Shown: positions 1 to 11,281 of the stretch, one piece after another | How positions within the stretch are numbered: position 1 is the stretch's first letter | How the letters are laid out: each line of letters starts with the position of its first letter | NCBI GenBank assembly: GCA_025352685.1 | Contig: JANXSN010000106.1 | Coordinates: 59,730-123,729 of the forward strand | Origin: Sphingomonadales bacterium | GTDB lineage: Bacteria > Pseudomonadota > Alphaproteobacteria > Sphingomonadales > Sphingomonadaceae | DNA: 64,000 bases | Direction of reading: 5' to 3' | The notes under the pieces: generated by a model | Databases searched by the model: none | What the model saw: the letters and a program-made list of their open reading frames with translations, nothing else | Told to the model about the DNA's origin: nothing | Position numbers and translations under genes: made by a program

Positions 1-10
1 CGGCACCCAT

Positions 11-1126
11 TTGCGCGTCGTCGCTCAGCCGGTTCCCGACGGCGGATTGCTTGTCGTGTTCGAAGATCAGACTGAGCAATTGCAGCTGGCAACGGCGCGC
101 GATACGTTGCTCCGGGTACGCACCGCAACGTTTGACAATTTGTTCGAAGCGGTAGGCGTGTTCGCGGCGGACGGGCGGCTCAATTTGTGGAATACACGAT
201 TCCGTGAGGTCTGGGGTTTCGAAGAGAGCCTGCTTTCGCGCCACCCGCGCGTCGATACACTCGCCGAGGCGGCGGCAGGGACGCTGACGACCCCAGCCCG
301 CGCCGCGTTAATCCGCGATGTCGTACGCGCAGCGACGGTCGACCGCACCTCACGTTCGGGTCGCGTCGCAATGAAGGACGGGCGACATTTCGAATTTGCT
401 GCTGTTCCCCTGCCTGACGGGAATGCGCTGTTCACCATGCTCGATGTGACCGACAGTCGACGGGTAGAACGCGTGCTGCGTGACCGGGCCGAAGCGTTCG
501 AGGCGGCGGACAAGGTGAAGACGGCGTTCGTCGCAAACATGAGTTACGAGCTGCGCACGCCGCTGACGTCTATCGGCGGTTTTGCAGAAATGATGGCCAA
601 GGGCTACGCGGGCGAGCTGAGCGGCGAGGCCAAGGCCTATGTTGACGCCATTCTGGAATCGGTCGGAAAACTCGGGTCATTGGTCGACGAGACGTTGCAA
701 CTGACACAAACCGAGGCTGGACTTGCAGCAGTCGACCGAGAGACGGTCGATCTGTTGCAGATGCTCGATCGTGCTGTCGCTTCGAATGAGGAAGCTGCGC
801 TTGTCAAAGACATCGATTTCGCCACCGATCTGCACGTATCGATCGGGCGGGTCGAGGGCGATGCGCGTCGGCTGTGTGAAGCGGTGGAGAAACTGCTGGG
901 GAATGCAATTGCACAGACCCCCGCCAAGGGCCGCGTTCTGCTTCACGCGAGCGGGACTACGGAGGGCGCGTTGATTGTGGTGTCGGACAATGGGCCGGGC
1001 GATGAAGCGGGAGGTAGTGGGACGATTACTTCGGCACGCGAGTCGATCAAGGTGCACGGCGGCGCGCTGTCTGTGATGGCCAAGGCGGGGCAGGGAACGC
1101 TTGTGCGGATTGATTTGCCGCGATGA
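11..1126 (+). CDS. divL: C-terminal part of a PAS/HisKA/HATPase sensor kinase-like protein, DivL-like (Tyr at the phospho-acceptor position); 5' end may lie outside the window
   Basis: Translation has a PAS-like region, the H-box variant 'AFVANMSYELRTPLTSIGGFAEMM', the N-box 'LLGNAIAQTP' and the G1 box 'SDNGPG'. It is followed by tsaE/amgK/murU/addBA. Confidence 0.75.
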   Translation: MRVVAQPVPDGGLLVVFEDQTEQLQLATARDTLLRVRTATFDNLFEAVGVFAADGRLNLWNTRFREVWGFEESLLSRHPRVDTLAEAAAGTLTTPARAALIRDVVRAATVDRTSRSGRVAMKDGRHFEFAAVPLPDGNALFTMLDVTDSRRVERVLRDRAEAFEAADKVKTAFVANMSYELRTPLTSIGGFAEMMAKGYAGELSGEAKAYVDAILESVGKLGSLVDETLQLTQTEAGLAAVDRETVDLLQMLDRAVASNEEAALVKDIDFATDLHVSIGRVEGDARRLCEAVEKLLGNAIAQTPAKGRVLLHASGTTEGALIVVSDNGPGDEAGGSGTITSARESIKVHGGALSVMAKAGQGTLVRIDLPR

Positions 1127-1569
1127 TTGTATTGCAATCTCCAGAGGAATCTCTGGCGTTCGGAGCGAAGCTCGGCGCTGTGTTACGGACTGCTGACGTG
1201 GTCGCACTGTCGGGCCCTCTGGGAGCGGGCAAAACTTTAGTGACAAAGGGGATTTTAATGGGCCTCGGCTACGACGGGGACGTCCCAAGTCCCAGTTTTC
1301 CTCTCATGATTCCCTATGAGCCGCCTGCCGTCAGCGTCCCTCTTACCCATATCGACCTCTACCGCATCCACGACTCTGCCGGGCTAACCGAACTCGGGCT
1401 CGCCGACGCCCGGGCAGAAAGTGCCCTGGTGGTCGAGTGGCCGGACCGCCTCGTCAACGAGGGCTGGAAGGACATGCTCCTCCTTTTTTTCGAGATCATG
1501 TCTAACACTTCGCGTGTCTTGACAGCGCAGGTGCCTCCAGCCTGGGAAAGCCGATGGCCGCTGAGATGA
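1123..1569 (+). CDS. tsaE: tRNA threonylcarbamoyladenosine biosynthesis ATPase TsaE
   Basis: Walker A 'SGPLGAGKTLVTKGIL', 'VPSPSFPLM', 'HIDLYRI', 'VVEWPDRL'; ATGA overlap with the upstream CDS. Confidence 0.9.
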   Translation: MIVLQSPEESLAFGAKLGAVLRTADVVALSGPLGAGKTLVTKGILMGLGYDGDVPSPSFPLMIPYEPPAVSVPLTHIDLYRIHDSAGLTELGLADARAESALVVEWPDRLVNEGWKDMLLLFFEIMSNTSRVLTAQVPPAWESRWPLR

Positions 1570-2543
1570 CTCCGCCCGCCGCGGCGCCCGCTTTCCTTAC
1601 CTCTGCTGGGTGGGGAAACGCGCGCATCGAGCCGCTCGCGGGCGATGCGTCGTTTCGCCGATATTTTCGCGTTATCGACGCCGGTCGTCGCGCCGTGCTG
1701 ATGGATGCGCCGCCGCCGCACGAGGATCCTCGTGCTTTCCTGCGCATTGCGCGGCATTTGTGCGCACAAGGCTTTGCCGCGCCCAAGATCCTCGCGGAAG
1801 ATCTCAATGCCGGGCTCGTTCTGCTCGAAGACTTCGGTGACGCGCGGATGCGCGAAATGGTCGACGCAGGCGATGTCGATGAGGCCGCTACCTATGCTGC
1901 GACTATTGCACTCTTGGCAGAGCTCCACCGTCATCCGCCTGCAGCCGTACCTCCCTATTCGCGTGCCGAGCTGCATCGCGAGGCTGGATTGTTCACTGAA
2001 TGGTATTGCCCTGCGGCGGGTCTCAAAGTCGACGCAGAGACATATCATGCCGCGTGGAACATCGTCTTCGACCGGATCGGAGACGCGGCATCGGTAACAG
2101 TGCTGCGCGACTACCACGCCGAGAATATCATGCTGCGCGCCGGACGGGACGGATACGCGCATCTCGGGTTGCTCGATTTTCAGGACGCGCTCGTCGGCCA
2201 CCCGGCTTATGATCTGGTTTCAATGCTGCAGGACGCGCGGCGCGATGTCCCGCCTGCGATCGAAACAGCGATGCTCGTCGAGTACCAACGCATTGCCTGT
2301 CCTGGCCCTGACTTCGCTGCGAGCTACGCAATCTTTGGTGGCCAGCGAAACGCCAAGATTCTGGGTATCTTTACGCGCCTGTGGCAGCGCGACGGGAAGC
2401 CGCGCTACCTCGACTTTTTGCCGCGCGTTTGGGGCTATCTTGAGCGCGATCTCGCCCACCCCGCTCTTGCCGAGGTGCTGGCGTGGTTCGACACAAACAT
2501 CCCGGCCAACAAACGCAACGACTGTCTGAAGGTTTCTGCATGA
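1554..2543 (+). CDS. amgK: Aminoglycoside phosphotransferase-fold sugar kinase, probable N-acetylmuramate/N-acetylglucosamine kinase AmgK
   Basis: APH-fold motifs 'VLRDYHAENIML' and 'GLLDFQDALVGHPAYDLVSMLQDARR'; directly coupled to a MurU-like nucleotidyltransferase. Confidence 0.8.
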   Translation: MAAEMTPPAAAPAFLTSAGWGNARIEPLAGDASFRRYFRVIDAGRRAVLMDAPPPHEDPRAFLRIARHLCAQGFAAPKILAEDLNAGLVLLEDFGDARMREMVDAGDVDEAATYAATIALLAELHRHPPAAVPPYSRAELHREAGLFTEWYCPAAGLKVDAETYHAAWNIVFDRIGDAASVTVLRDYHAENIMLRAGRDGYAHLGLLDFQDALVGHPAYDLVSMLQDARRDVPPAIETAMLVEYQRIACPGPDFAASYAIFGGQRNAKILGIFTRLWQRDGKPRYLDFLPRVWGYLERDLAHPALAEVLAWFDTNIPANKRNDCLKVSA

Positions 2544-3265
2544 CCGGCGTGCCTGTCCCCAAGACCGCAATGGTCATGGCAGCTGGCCTTGGCAAGCGGA
2601 TGCGGCCGTTGACCGCGGCGCGACCCAAACCACTGGTTGAGGTTGCCGGCGCGGCGCTGATCGACCATGTCCTCGAACGGCTCGCAGCAGCTGGCGTGAC
2701 CCGCGCTGTGGTCAATGTACATTATTTCGCCGACGCGCTCGAAGCGCATCTGGAGCGGCATGATCACGGGCTCGAAATCGTGATTTCCGACGAGCGGACG
2801 AAGCTTCTCGAAACTGGCGGCGGCATCGTAAAGGCATTGCCGCTCATCGACGCAGATCCGTTCATTCAGGTGAACAGCGACAATTTCTGGGTCAACGGCC
2901 CCGTCGATGCGCTCGACCTGCTTGCGCAACGTTGGGACGACACAACGATGGACGCGTTGCTGCTGCTGGTGCCGCTCGCGCGTGCGAACTGCCACAGCGG
3001 GAAGGGCGATTTCCATATGGAGGCAGGGGGCAAGATCGTACGGCGGCGGGTCGGCCGCATTGCCCCGTTTGTTTGGACCGGCGTGCAGATGTTGTCGAAG
3101 CGTCTGATTGCGGAGCCGCCGGCCGACGCATTCTCGACAAACGTTTTTTGGGACCGTGCGATTGCTGCGGCACGGTGCTACGGCGTTGTGCATCAGGGGC
3201 TGTGGTTCGATGTCGGCAGTCCGCCTGCGATTGCGCGAACCGAGGCGATCCTCGCCGATGCCTGA
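2540..3265 (+). CDS. murU: Nucleotidyltransferase, probable N-acetylmuramate-alpha-1-phosphate uridylyltransferase MurU
   Basis: 'TAMVMAAGLGKRMRPLTAARPKPLVEVAG' sugar-nucleotidyltransferase signature; ATGA overlap with the upstream kinase. Confidence 0.8.
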   Translation: MTGVPVPKTAMVMAAGLGKRMRPLTAARPKPLVEVAGAALIDHVLERLAAAGVTRAVVNVHYFADALEAHLERHDHGLEIVISDERTKLLETGGGIVKALPLIDADPFIQVNSDNFWVNGPVDALDLLAQRWDDTTMDALLLLVPLARANCHSGKGDFHMEAGGKIVRRRVGRIAPFVWTGVQMLSKRLIAEPPADAFSTNVFWDRAIAAARCYGVVHQGLWFDVGSPPAIARTEAILADA

Positions 3266-6194
3266 CGGGCGCGGCCCTAAAGTCTTCGCAATTCCCGTTT
3301 ACCGATCGTTCGCCGACGCTTTGGTTACGGGATTGCTCGCGCAATGTGGCCATGACCGTATGGCGCTGGCGCGCGGCATGATCCTCGTTCCCAACAATCG
3401 GGCAATCCGCGCGATCACCGATGCGTTCGTGCGCCGTGCCGCCGAGGGCCTGCTCCTGCCGCGCATTGTCGCGATTGGAGACGCGGGCGAGTCTCCCGGG
3501 ATCGCTCTTGACGACATCGAGAACGATGTTCCGCCCGCCGTGGACCCGATGAGCCGCCGATTGATCCTTGCGCGGCTCATCCAAGAACAAAGTCGCGTCG
3601 GGGGACGTCGCGTCGGAGCAGCAGAGGCCGTCCGCCTTGCCGTTGAGCTGGGTGGCGTACTCGACGAACTTATCGCAGAAGACCGTACGCCCGGTGATGT
3701 GCGTGCACTCGATGTCGGACCAGACCTTGCCCGGCACTGGCAAAAATCGCTCGACGTGCTCGCGACGGTGATCGAACGCTGGCCCGAGGAATTGGCGAGA
3801 CTGAAGCGCATCGATCTGCCGGAACGGCGCAACCAGCTGTTGCGTGCTCTCGCCAGACGGTGGCGCGACCATCCTCCAGGTCATTATGTTTTTGCAGCAG
3901 GCGTGACAAGCTCAGCCAAGGCAGTCGCCGAAGTCTTGTCGGTCGTGGCCTCGATGCCGCACGGATCAGTCATTCTCCCAGGACTCGATCTTGCGAGCCC
4001 TGATGCGGAGTGGGAGGCGATCGCCGGCGATGAGCACCATGTCGCGATCGAGACGCACCCGCAACACCATCTACGCCTCCTCCTGGACCGCATCGGCGTC
4101 GCGAGGGCCGAAGTCGTGCGCTGGCGCTGGGGCGATGGCAAACCGCGCAAGGCCGTGCGCGGTCGGGCGGTCGCCAACGCTTTTGCGCCAGCTCGTTTCA
4201 CAAGCAAATGGATCAATTTACCGAAACCGCAGCGGTCGCTGAAGGGTGTCCGCCTCGCTACCTTCGCCGCCCCCGCCCATGAAGCGCAGGGAATTGCGAT
4301 TGCGCTGCGCGAGACGCTGGAGACGCCGGGTCGAACCGCGGCGCTGGTAACCAATGATCGTGGTCTCGCAGCGCGTGTAGGGGCGCATCTTCGGCGCTGG
4401 GGGATCGAGGCTGACGATTCAGCGGGACATCCGCTCACGGTCATGCCGATCGGTGTCTTGATTCAGGCGATTGCTGCACTCGGCGTCGAGCGCTTCGCTC
4501 CGACCGCATTGCTCACCGTCCTCAAACATCCGCTTGTCCGCAGCGGCGCAGACCGGCTGGTGTGGCTTGACGGCGTCCGCCGGCTCGATGTCGCCCTACG
4601 AGGACCGCGTCCCGCGCCCGGCCTTGACGGGTTAGCGGCTTGGCTAAAGAGTGGCAATGAACGCGAACGGGCAAACCGGGATCGCGCCGTTGACTGGTGG
4701 GCCGAAACCGCGCCTGTGTTCAAGGAATTTGAGGCGGCGTTTGCTTCGGCGCGCGCGTCATTCGGTGATCTTCTGACTGCGATCCGAAACCTGCTCGAAA
4801 TACTGGGCGGCGAACATGTTTGGGCTGGCACAGCTGGCCGCTGCGCGGCTGATCTCTTTACCGAACTTTCAAGCCGCCACGAACTCGGTCCCAACGACTT
4901 TGCGCACGACGACCTGCTGCCCTTGCTCCGTCTATTGCTCGCCGAAAAGGCGATACGGCCACCTCAAGGCGGCCATCCGCGCGTTGCAATCTACGGATTA
5001 ATCGAAGCACGATTGCAGCAGCCCGACTTTCTTATTCTCGGCGGTCTGAATGAAGGCAACTGGCCATCCGGGACGGGGGTAGACCCCTGGCTTAGCCCCC
5101 GTGTACGACGCGAGTTGGGCCTTGCCAATTCTGAACGTCGCGTTGGTCTCGCGGCGCATGATCTCGCGATGGCGCTAGGGGCAGGCGAAGTCCTGCTCAC
5201 CCGCACTGTTCGTGATACCCGATCGGCAACGATCGCCTCGCGTTTCGTGCTCCGGTTGGAGGCCATGACTGGCGGCCTCGACAGTGATGAACGGCTTCCC
5301 AAACTCGCAAACGTGATCGATGCCAATACCGGGGCTTCGGAACCTGTGGATCGACCTCGACCGTCGCCGCCTATCGCCGACCGCCCTCGGCGCATATCGG
5401 TCACCGAGGTCGACCGTCTCAAAGCAGACCCGTACGCATTTTACGCGCGCGCCATGCTTCGCCTGTCAACGCTTGATCCGGTGGATGCCGATCCCGGACC
5501 GGCCTGGAGGGGTAGCGCCGTTCATGCTGTGCTTGACCAGTGGATGCGAGAGGACCAGTTGAGTCCCGACAAAATCCTTCCGCGTATCGAAAGGCTGCTG
5601 AACGGAGCCGGCGTTCACCCGCTTGTCCGCACGCTTTGGCAGCCGCGACTGGTTGAAGCCTGCGAATGGATCGCCAGCAGAATTGCGACGTCACGCATCG
5701 AAGACAGGCGTGAGCCGCTCGTCACCGAAATAAGGGGCACGGCGCAGATTGCCGGAATCGAGCTGAGCGGCATCGCTGACCGCATCGATCGGCTGGATGG
5801 CGGTAACCTTGCCATCGTCGACTATAAAACGGGCAGCGCCCCCAGCAGCAAGGCCGTCGCCGCAGGTTATTCGATGCAACTTGGTCTGCTCGCCGCCATT
5901 GCCGAGCGCGGCGGGTTTCCAGAGGTCACGGGCAAGGCGGCCAAGTTCGAATATTGGTCGCTTGCCAGCGACGGCAAGCGTGGTTTCGGTAAGGTCTCGT
6001 CACCCGTCGGTGGAACTGGCCAGGGTCAGATCGAGCTTTTCGTTGCCGAGGCAGAACGCGCCTTCACTGAAGCCGCCGAAAGGTGGCTCACAGGCACTGC
6101 CCCCTTTATCGCGAAGCTGGTGCCCGAATATGCGCCCTACGACGACTATGATCAGCTGATGCGCAGAGACGAGTGGTATGGCCGCGAAGACTGA
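3258..6194 (+). CDS. addB: Double-strand break repair protein AddB
   Basis: Long ORF with the C-terminal nuclease motif 'LAIVDYKTGSAP' and 'FLILGGLNEGNWP'; directly upstream of addA. Start set at ATG 3258. Confidence 0.9.
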   Translation: MPDGRGPKVFAIPVYRSFADALVTGLLAQCGHDRMALARGMILVPNNRAIRAITDAFVRRAAEGLLLPRIVAIGDAGESPGIALDDIENDVPPAVDPMSRRLILARLIQEQSRVGGRRVGAAEAVRLAVELGGVLDELIAEDRTPGDVRALDVGPDLARHWQKSLDVLATVIERWPEELARLKRIDLPERRNQLLRALARRWRDHPPGHYVFAAGVTSSAKAVAEVLSVVASMPHGSVILPGLDLASPDAEWEAIAGDEHHVAIETHPQHHLRLLLDRIGVARAEVVRWRWGDGKPRKAVRGRAVANAFAPARFTSKWINLPKPQRSLKGVRLATFAAPAHEAQGIAIALRETLETPGRTAALVTNDRGLAARVGAHLRRWGIEADDSAGHPLTVMPIGVLIQAIAALGVERFAPTALLTVLKHPLVRSGADRLVWLDGVRRLDVALRGPRPAPGLDGLAAWLKSGNERERANRDRAVDWWAETAPVFKEFEAAFASARASFGDLLTAIRNLLEILGGEHVWAGTAGRCAADLFTELSSRHELGPNDFAHDDLLPLLRLLLAEKAIRPPQGGHPRVAIYGLIEARLQQPDFLILGGLNEGNWPSGTGVDPWLSPRVRRELGLANSERRVGLAAHDLAMALGAGEVLLTRTVRDTRSATIASRFVLRLEAMTGGLDSDERLPKLANVIDANTGASEPVDRPRPSPPIADRPRRISVTEVDRLKADPYAFYARAMLRLSTLDPVDADPGPAWRGSAVHAVLDQWMREDQLSPDKILPRIERLLNGAGVHPLVRTLWQPRLVEACEWIASRIATSRIEDRREPLVTEIRGTAQIAGIELSGIADRIDRLDGGNLAIVDYKTGSAPSSKAVAAGYSMQLGLLAAIAERGGFPEVTGKAAKFEYWSLASDGKRGFGKVSSPVGGTGQGQIELFVAEAERAFTEAAERWLTGTAPFIAKLVPEYAPYDDYDQLMRRDEWYGRED

Positions 6195-9100
6195 GCACTT
6201 TTCTGTCCTCAAGGACGCACAGGCGGCGGCGTCTTCCCCCGATCTCGATGTGTGGCTCTCGGCTTCGGCAGGGACGGGCAAGACCTATGTACTCGCCGCA
6301 CGAGTGCTGCGGTTACTGCTGCGGCCAGGCGTGCGCCCCGAATCAATCCTGTGCCTGACGTTCACCCGCGCAGGCGCAGCCGAAATGGCCGAGCGGGTCC
6401 ATCGTCGCCTCGCTTGGTGGGCGCGGCTGGATGAAGATGCCCTGCGTCGCGAGCTGACCGCGCTGGGCGAAGACCATAGCGAAACGGCGATTCGTAAGGC
6501 ACGGACCTTGTTTGCGGCAGTGCTGGAGGCGCGAGGCGGCGGTTTGCGTGTCATGACCATCCACGCTTTTTGCCAAACGCTGCTCGGCACGTTCCCGCTC
6601 GAGGCTGGGCTGGCTCCGGGGTTCCGCGCTGTTGAAGGTCGCGAACAGGCAGCGCTTGCATTCACGGTTCTCGGGGCGCTGGCTGAGGACGCCGAGCGGG
6701 AGAACGATGCCCGGCTTATCGCGGCCTTGCGGGCGCTGTCGCGGCGGCTAGGCGAAGCAGGCGCGCGCAGCTTCCTGCTTCGCGCCGCAAAGCACCTCCA
6801 AGCACTCGACTCGCTGTCCGAAGGCATCGACGCCCAGGTCCGCCGCGCGCTCAATGTGCCTGCGGAGTTTTCAGCTGCGACCATCATCGAGGCCTGTCGG
6901 GACGGAAATTTTGACCGAGAGATGCTGTTCGGGCTCGGCCAGCTCCTAACCGAGTGGGGCAAGACCGGAGAGAAGCGCGCCACGACGATTTCGGAATGGT
7001 TCCACAGCGACCCGGAAACACGCGCCGCCCAGCTTGGCGTGCTCCACCTCGTCTGGAGCAAGGCGGACGGTGAACCGCGTACCGGCAGGGGCCAGGTGCC
7101 GACCGATCGCGCCTACGAATCACTCGCAGCACAGATGCATGCGTGGTGCTCGGACTTGATCGCTCGCCAACAACGCGCTGTTCTTGCCGACGACATAGCT
7201 CACGGGCTGTACGCCGCCCGTCGCTATGCGCGAGCTTATGCCGACGCCAAGCAGGCGGCCGGACTGGTCGATTTCGATGATTTGATCGATAAGGCAGTCG
7301 AGTTGCTGACTGACCCCGGCATGGGGGCCTGGATCGCATACAAACTCGATCAGGCGACAGATCACGTCCTTGTCGATGAGGCACAGGACACGAACTTACG
7401 CCAATGGGACATAGTCAAAGCACTCGCGGGTGAGTTCTGGACAGGAGACGGTGCGCGCGGCGACGCGTTACGGACCCTATTCACGGTCGGCGATTACAAG
7501 CAGGCGATATTCGGCTTTCAGGGCACTGACCCGCGGTACTATGCGGCAGCTGGCAATGAATTTGGTGAAGCAGCGCGGGCTGTGGGCCGCAAACTGGCTC
7601 GGCTGTCGTTGGACCGCTCCTTTCGCTCGACGCCGCCCGTGCTTGATGTCGTCGATGCGCTACTCGAGGAATTGGGCGAGGATGCATTTGGCGATCAGGC
7701 CCGCGACCGCCATCAAAGCGCGTCTGGAGGAGCCGGGAGCGTCACCCTGTTGCCGCCGGTCCGTACGCCAGAAGACGAGGACGAGGACGGCGAAGAGGGG
7801 TGGGTGCCAACCGCAACCCGTGCGCTGGCTTCGGCTATCGCTAAGCAAATCCGTCGCTGGATCGACGATGGACTGATCCTCGCAGCCAAAGGACGCGCGC
7901 TGACCCCGGGCGATGTCATGATCCTTGTCCGCAAGCGGGGCGATCTGGCTGCCTTGCTCGTCGCACGCTTACAAAAGGAGGGCGTTCCTGTCGCGGGCAT
8001 AGACCGCTTGCGGCTCGCGTCACCGCTGGCAGTCAAGGACTGCCTGGCGGCGATGCGCTTTGCGGTGCAGCCCGACGACGACTTGACGCTTGCTTGCCTG
8101 CTCGTGTCACCGATCTGCGGGTGGACGCAGCAAGAGCTTTACGACGTCGCGCATAGCAAGCGACAGGGATCGCTGTGGGCAGAGGTGCGGCGGCAGAGCG
8201 ACGACCGCATTCTGGGTAAATTGCTCAACATGGCCGATTTCGTTACGCCGTACGTCTTTCTCGAAACAATGCTTTCAGGCGAAATAGGTGCCCGCAAGAA
8301 CTTGCTCCGTCGTCTGGGCAACGAGGCCGCCGATCCTCTCGACGAACTTTTGAACACTGCTCTGCAATTCGAACGTGAAGGCATAGCGTCGCTGCAGGGC
8401 TTCCTCGACTGGTTCGATAAGGGCGACGGCGAAATCGTACGTGATGCTGGTGGTCCGGGCAATGCCGTCCGTGTGATGACTGTTCACGCCGCAAAAGGCT
8501 TGCAATCTCCGCTCGTCATCCTTGCCGATGCGACGGCCGATCCTGACGCAGGCAACGACCGTGATTTCAACTGGGTGCTGGACGAAACCAATGTTCCCTT
8601 GTTCCGCCCACGGGCTGCGGAGCGGCGACTGGTCGCCGAATTGGAAGCCATGGCAACGCGCCTCGCCGAGGCGGACCGCCGTGAACACTGGCGTCTGCTC
8701 TATGTCGCGATGACCCGTGCCGAGGAACAACTCGTCGTCGCCGGATCGTTAACTCAGCGACACAAGGTCGTACCCGAAGCAAGCTGGCACAGCGCGATCG
8801 AACGCGCGATGCGGCGCGTGGGCGCAGCGCAAGTCGAACTGCCCGAATGGGGCGTCGGGTGGGTCCACGCGGTTGGTGGGCATGCCAACGCGCCGACGGC
8901 AAAGGCCGACGAACCGTCTCTACCGGTCCCACGCCCCACGTGGCTCGACTGTTCCGCACCCCTCGAGGCCCGGCCGTCACGCCCCCTCAGCCCCTCGTCG
9001 CTGGGGGAAGATGCGATTTCAGACCCACCGCCGAGCAGCGCGATGCAGGTCGCTGTCGAGCGCGGCCGCTTGATGCACGCACTTTTTGAACGCCTCCCTT

Positions 9101-9585
9101 CACTGGCACCTGAAATCCGGGCTGCAGCTGCCGCTCGGTGGCTCGAGCGGTCTTCAGGCGTGACCGATCCCCGAACGCGCGATGCCCTCGCGGGCGCTGT
9201 GCTCAGCGTTATTCACCATGCAGATTACGAGGCTCTGTTCGCGCCGGGCGGCCTTGCGGAAGTTCCTGTAGCGGGCGTCGTGGAGGGGATCGTGATTTCT
9301 GGCACCATCGACCGGCTGATTGTCGGTTCGGACTGCGTGGATATCGTCGATTTCAAGACAGGTCGCCGCGTGCCCGCCGGTTCCAGCGAGGTTCCAGATG
9401 CCTACAAACGTCAGATGGCAGCTTATGCAGCTGTATTGCGCGGGGTATTTCCCAGTCACAAGGTCCGAGCTGCGTTGCTCTACACCTCTGGTCCCAAACT
9501 TATCGTCCTGCGCGATGCCGATTTGGATGCGCACAAGCCCGGCTTGCAGACGACACAGGAACTCTTGCCACCTAGTACCAGTTGA
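6178..9585 (+). CDS. addA: Double-strand break repair helicase AddA
   Basis: UvrD/REP motifs '[21 protein letters not shown]', '[11 protein letters not shown]', '[13 protein letters not shown]', '[19 protein letters not shown]', and the C-terminal nuclease motif '[10 protein letters not shown]'. Confidence 0.95.
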   Translation: MAAKTEHFSVLKDAQAAASSPDLDVWLSASAGTGKTYVLAARVLRLLLRPGVRPESILCLTFTRAGAAEMAERVHRRLAWWARLDEDALRRELTALGEDHSETAIRKARTLFAAVLEARGGGLRVMTIHAFCQTLLGTFPLEAGLAPGFRAVEGREQAALAFTVLGALAEDAERENDARLIAALRALSRRLGEAGARSFLLRAAKHLQALDSLSEGIDAQVRRALNVPAEFSAATIIEACRDGNFDREMLFGLGQLLTEWGKTGEKRATTISEWFHSDPETRAAQLGVLHLVWSKADGEPRTGRGQVPTDRAYESLAAQMHAWCSDLIARQQRAVLADDIAHGLYAARRYARAYADAKQAAGLVDFDDLIDKAVELLTDPGMGAWIAYKLDQATDHVLVDEAQDTNLRQWDIVKALAGEFWTGDGARGDALRTLFTVGDYKQAIFGFQGTDPRYYAAAGNEFGEAARAVGRKLARLSLDRSFRSTPPVLDVVDALLEELGEDAFGDQARDRHQSASGGAGSVTLLPPVRTPEDEDEDGEEGWVPTATRALASAIAKQIRRWIDDGLILAAKGRALTPGDVMILVRKRGDLAALLVARLQKEGVPVAGIDRLRLASPLAVKDCLAAMRFAVQPDDDLTLACLLVSPICGWTQQELYDVAHSKRQGSLWAEVRRQSDDRILGKLLNMADFVTPYVFLETMLSGEIGARKNLLRRLGNEAADPLDELLNTALQFEREGIASLQGFLDWFDKGDGEIVRDAGGPGNAVRVMTVHAAKGLQSPLVILADATADPDAGNDRDFNWVLDETNVPLFRPRAAERRLVAELEAMATRLAEADRREHWRLLYVAMTRAEEQLVVAGSLTQRHKVVPEASWHSAIERAMRRVGAAQVELPEWGVGWVHAVGGHANAPTAKADEPSLPVPRPTWLDCSAPLEARPSRPLSPSSLGEDAISDPPPSSAMQVAVERGRLMHALFERLPSLAPEIRAAAAARWLERSSGVTDPRTRDALAGAVLSVIHHADYEALFAPGGLAEVPVAGVVEGIVISGTIDRLIVGSDCVDIVDFKTGRRVPAGSSEVPDAYKRQMAAYAAVLRGVFPSHKVRAALLYTSGPKLIVLRDADLDAHKPGLQTTQELLPPSTS

Positions 9586-9634
9586 GTCCGCTGAATTTGG
9601 CGCTACGTTGGTGACCAACAAACCGGAGATTCCC

Positions 9635-9958
9635 ATGGCTACCAAAGCGATTACCGACGCCAGCTTTGCCACTGACGTAATTGGCGCGGACGGCCCTGTA
9701 CTTGTCGATTTCTGGGCAGAATGGTGTGGACCGTGCAAGATGATCGGGGCCAGCCTTGAAGAGATTTCTGATGAACTGGGCGTGCGCGTAACAATCGCAA
9801 AGCTCAATATCGACGACAATCCCGATGCGCCCGGTAAATACGGCGTTCGCGGTATCCCAACGATGATCCTGTTCAAGAATGGACAGCCGGCAGCGACCAA
9901 GGTCGGTGCCGCGCCGAAGTCTCAGTTGAAGGCCTGGCTGGAGAGCGAGCTTGCCTAG
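9635..9958 (+). CDS. trxA: Thioredoxin
   Basis: '[17 protein letters not shown]' active site; 107 aa. Confidence 0.95.
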   Translation: MATKAITDASFATDVIGADGPVLVDFWAEWCGPCKMIGASLEEISDELGVRVTIAKLNIDDNPDAPGKYGVRGIPTMILFKNGQPAATKVGAAPKSQLKAWLESELA

Positions 9959-11181
9959 CTTCGGTAGTCCGCATTGATCGAGATGTAGCCGTGCGTTAGG
10001 TCGCACGTCCATACGGTTGCACGCCCTGGCCCGACGCCAAGATCGACAGTGATGTCGATTTCTGAACCTTTCAGATGCGCGGCCACGGGCGCCTCGTCAT
10101 AGCCTTCGACAACACACCCCTCAGCTGCCACTTCGACGCCCCCGAAACGGATGGAGAGTTTGTCGCGATCGGCGGGCTCGCCGGCCTTGCCCACGGCCAT
10201 GACCACGCGGCCCCAGTTGGCATCTTCGCCGGCGATGGCCGTTTTTACCAGCGGCGAGTTGGCAATGCTGAGTGCGACGCGGTGCGCGCTGGTATCGCTT
10301 TCGGCACCCGCCACCCGCACCTCGATAAACTTCGTCGCACCTTCCCCGTCACGAACGACGAGGTGGGCAAGCTGACGGCACAAATCATTGAGCGCGGCCT
10401 GAAATGCAGCGGCGCCCGTATTATTTAGATTTGAAAGTGACGCATTGCCTGCCTGGCCGGTCGCAAAGACCAAAACCGTATCGCTGGTCGAAGTGTCGCT
10501 ATCGACAGAAATACAGCTGAACGTGGTTCGGTTGGCAGTGCTCAGCATCGACTGTAGGAACGCCGGTTCGACGGTGGCATCGGTAAAGATGAACCCCAGC
10601 ATCGTCGCCATGTCGGGCGCAATCATGCCGCTGCCCTTGATGAACCCGACCAACGTTACTGTACGGTCGCCGATCACCGCACGCGTGACGGCCCCCTTGG
10701 GAAAAGTATCCGTCGTACCGATCGTGTTGGTGGCTTCCTGCCAGCTCGCAGGCGGCGCGACAAACGCGGCGTCCAGACCCGCTTCAGCTTTGAGAATGGG
10801 AAGCGGTGTCCCGATTACTCCGGTCGAGGCGACGAAGACATCGGAGGGTTGGCAGCCCAAATGTCCTGCAACCTTGGCCGCTATCGCTTCGACGGCAGCA
10901 CGCCCCCGGTCGCCGGTAAACGCATTGGCATTGCCCGCATTGACCACGAGTCCTCGTGCGGAACCGAGCGCGAGAGCTGCACGGCACCATTCCACCTCGG
11001 GAGAGGGGCATCGGCTTTGTGTCGTGACGCCGGCAACTGCAGTACCGGGTACAAGCTCGGCAAAGGTCAGGTCGCACCGACTCCAGTCCTTGTATCCGGC
11101 ACGGGCAACACGCAGCGTAACGCCATCAATGACTGGCATGGCGGGGAACGGCGTGGCGAGGGGGGAGCGGGTGACAGACAT
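9955..11181 (-). CDS. argJ: Bifunctional glutamate N-acetyltransferase/amino-acid acetyltransferase ArgJ
   Basis: '[21 protein letters not shown]' and '[14 protein letters not shown]' (self-cleaving ArgJ family). Start set at ATG 11181. Confidence 0.93.
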   Translation of the reverse strand: MSVTRSPLATPFPAMPVIDGVTLRVARAGYKDWSRCDLTFAELVPGTAVAGVTTQSRCPSPEVEWCRAALALGSARGLVVNAGNANAFTGDRGRAAVEAIAAKVAGHLGCQPSDVFVASTGVIGTPLPILKAEAGLDAAFVAPPASWQEATNTIGTTDTFPKGAVTRAVIGDRTVTLVGFIKGSGMIAPDMATMLGFIFTDATVEPAFLQSMLSTANRTTFSCISVDSDTSTSDTVLVFATGQAGNASLSNLNNTGAAAFQAALNDLCRQLAHLVVRDGEGATKFIEVRVAGAESDTSAHRVALSIANSPLVKTAIAGEDANWGRVVMAVGKAGEPADRDKLSIRFGGVEVAAEGCVVEGYDEAPVAAHLKGSEIDITVDLGVGPGRATVWTCDLTHGYISINADYRS

Positions 11182-11281
11182 GAGTATCCTGTAGCGCCAA
11201 GTACCGGACTGACAAAGAGCGCGACACAAATGCCGCGACAAGGTGGACGAACGTGGCACGCGCCATTACACGTCGACTACA

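Noticed and set aside
677-1288. 203-aa minus-strand ORF
   Set aside because: Antisense to the DivL-like and tsaE genes; composition typical of a shadow ORF.
9154-9900. 248-aa minus-strand ORF
   Set aside because: Antisense to addA 3' end and trxA; both sense genes are unambiguous.
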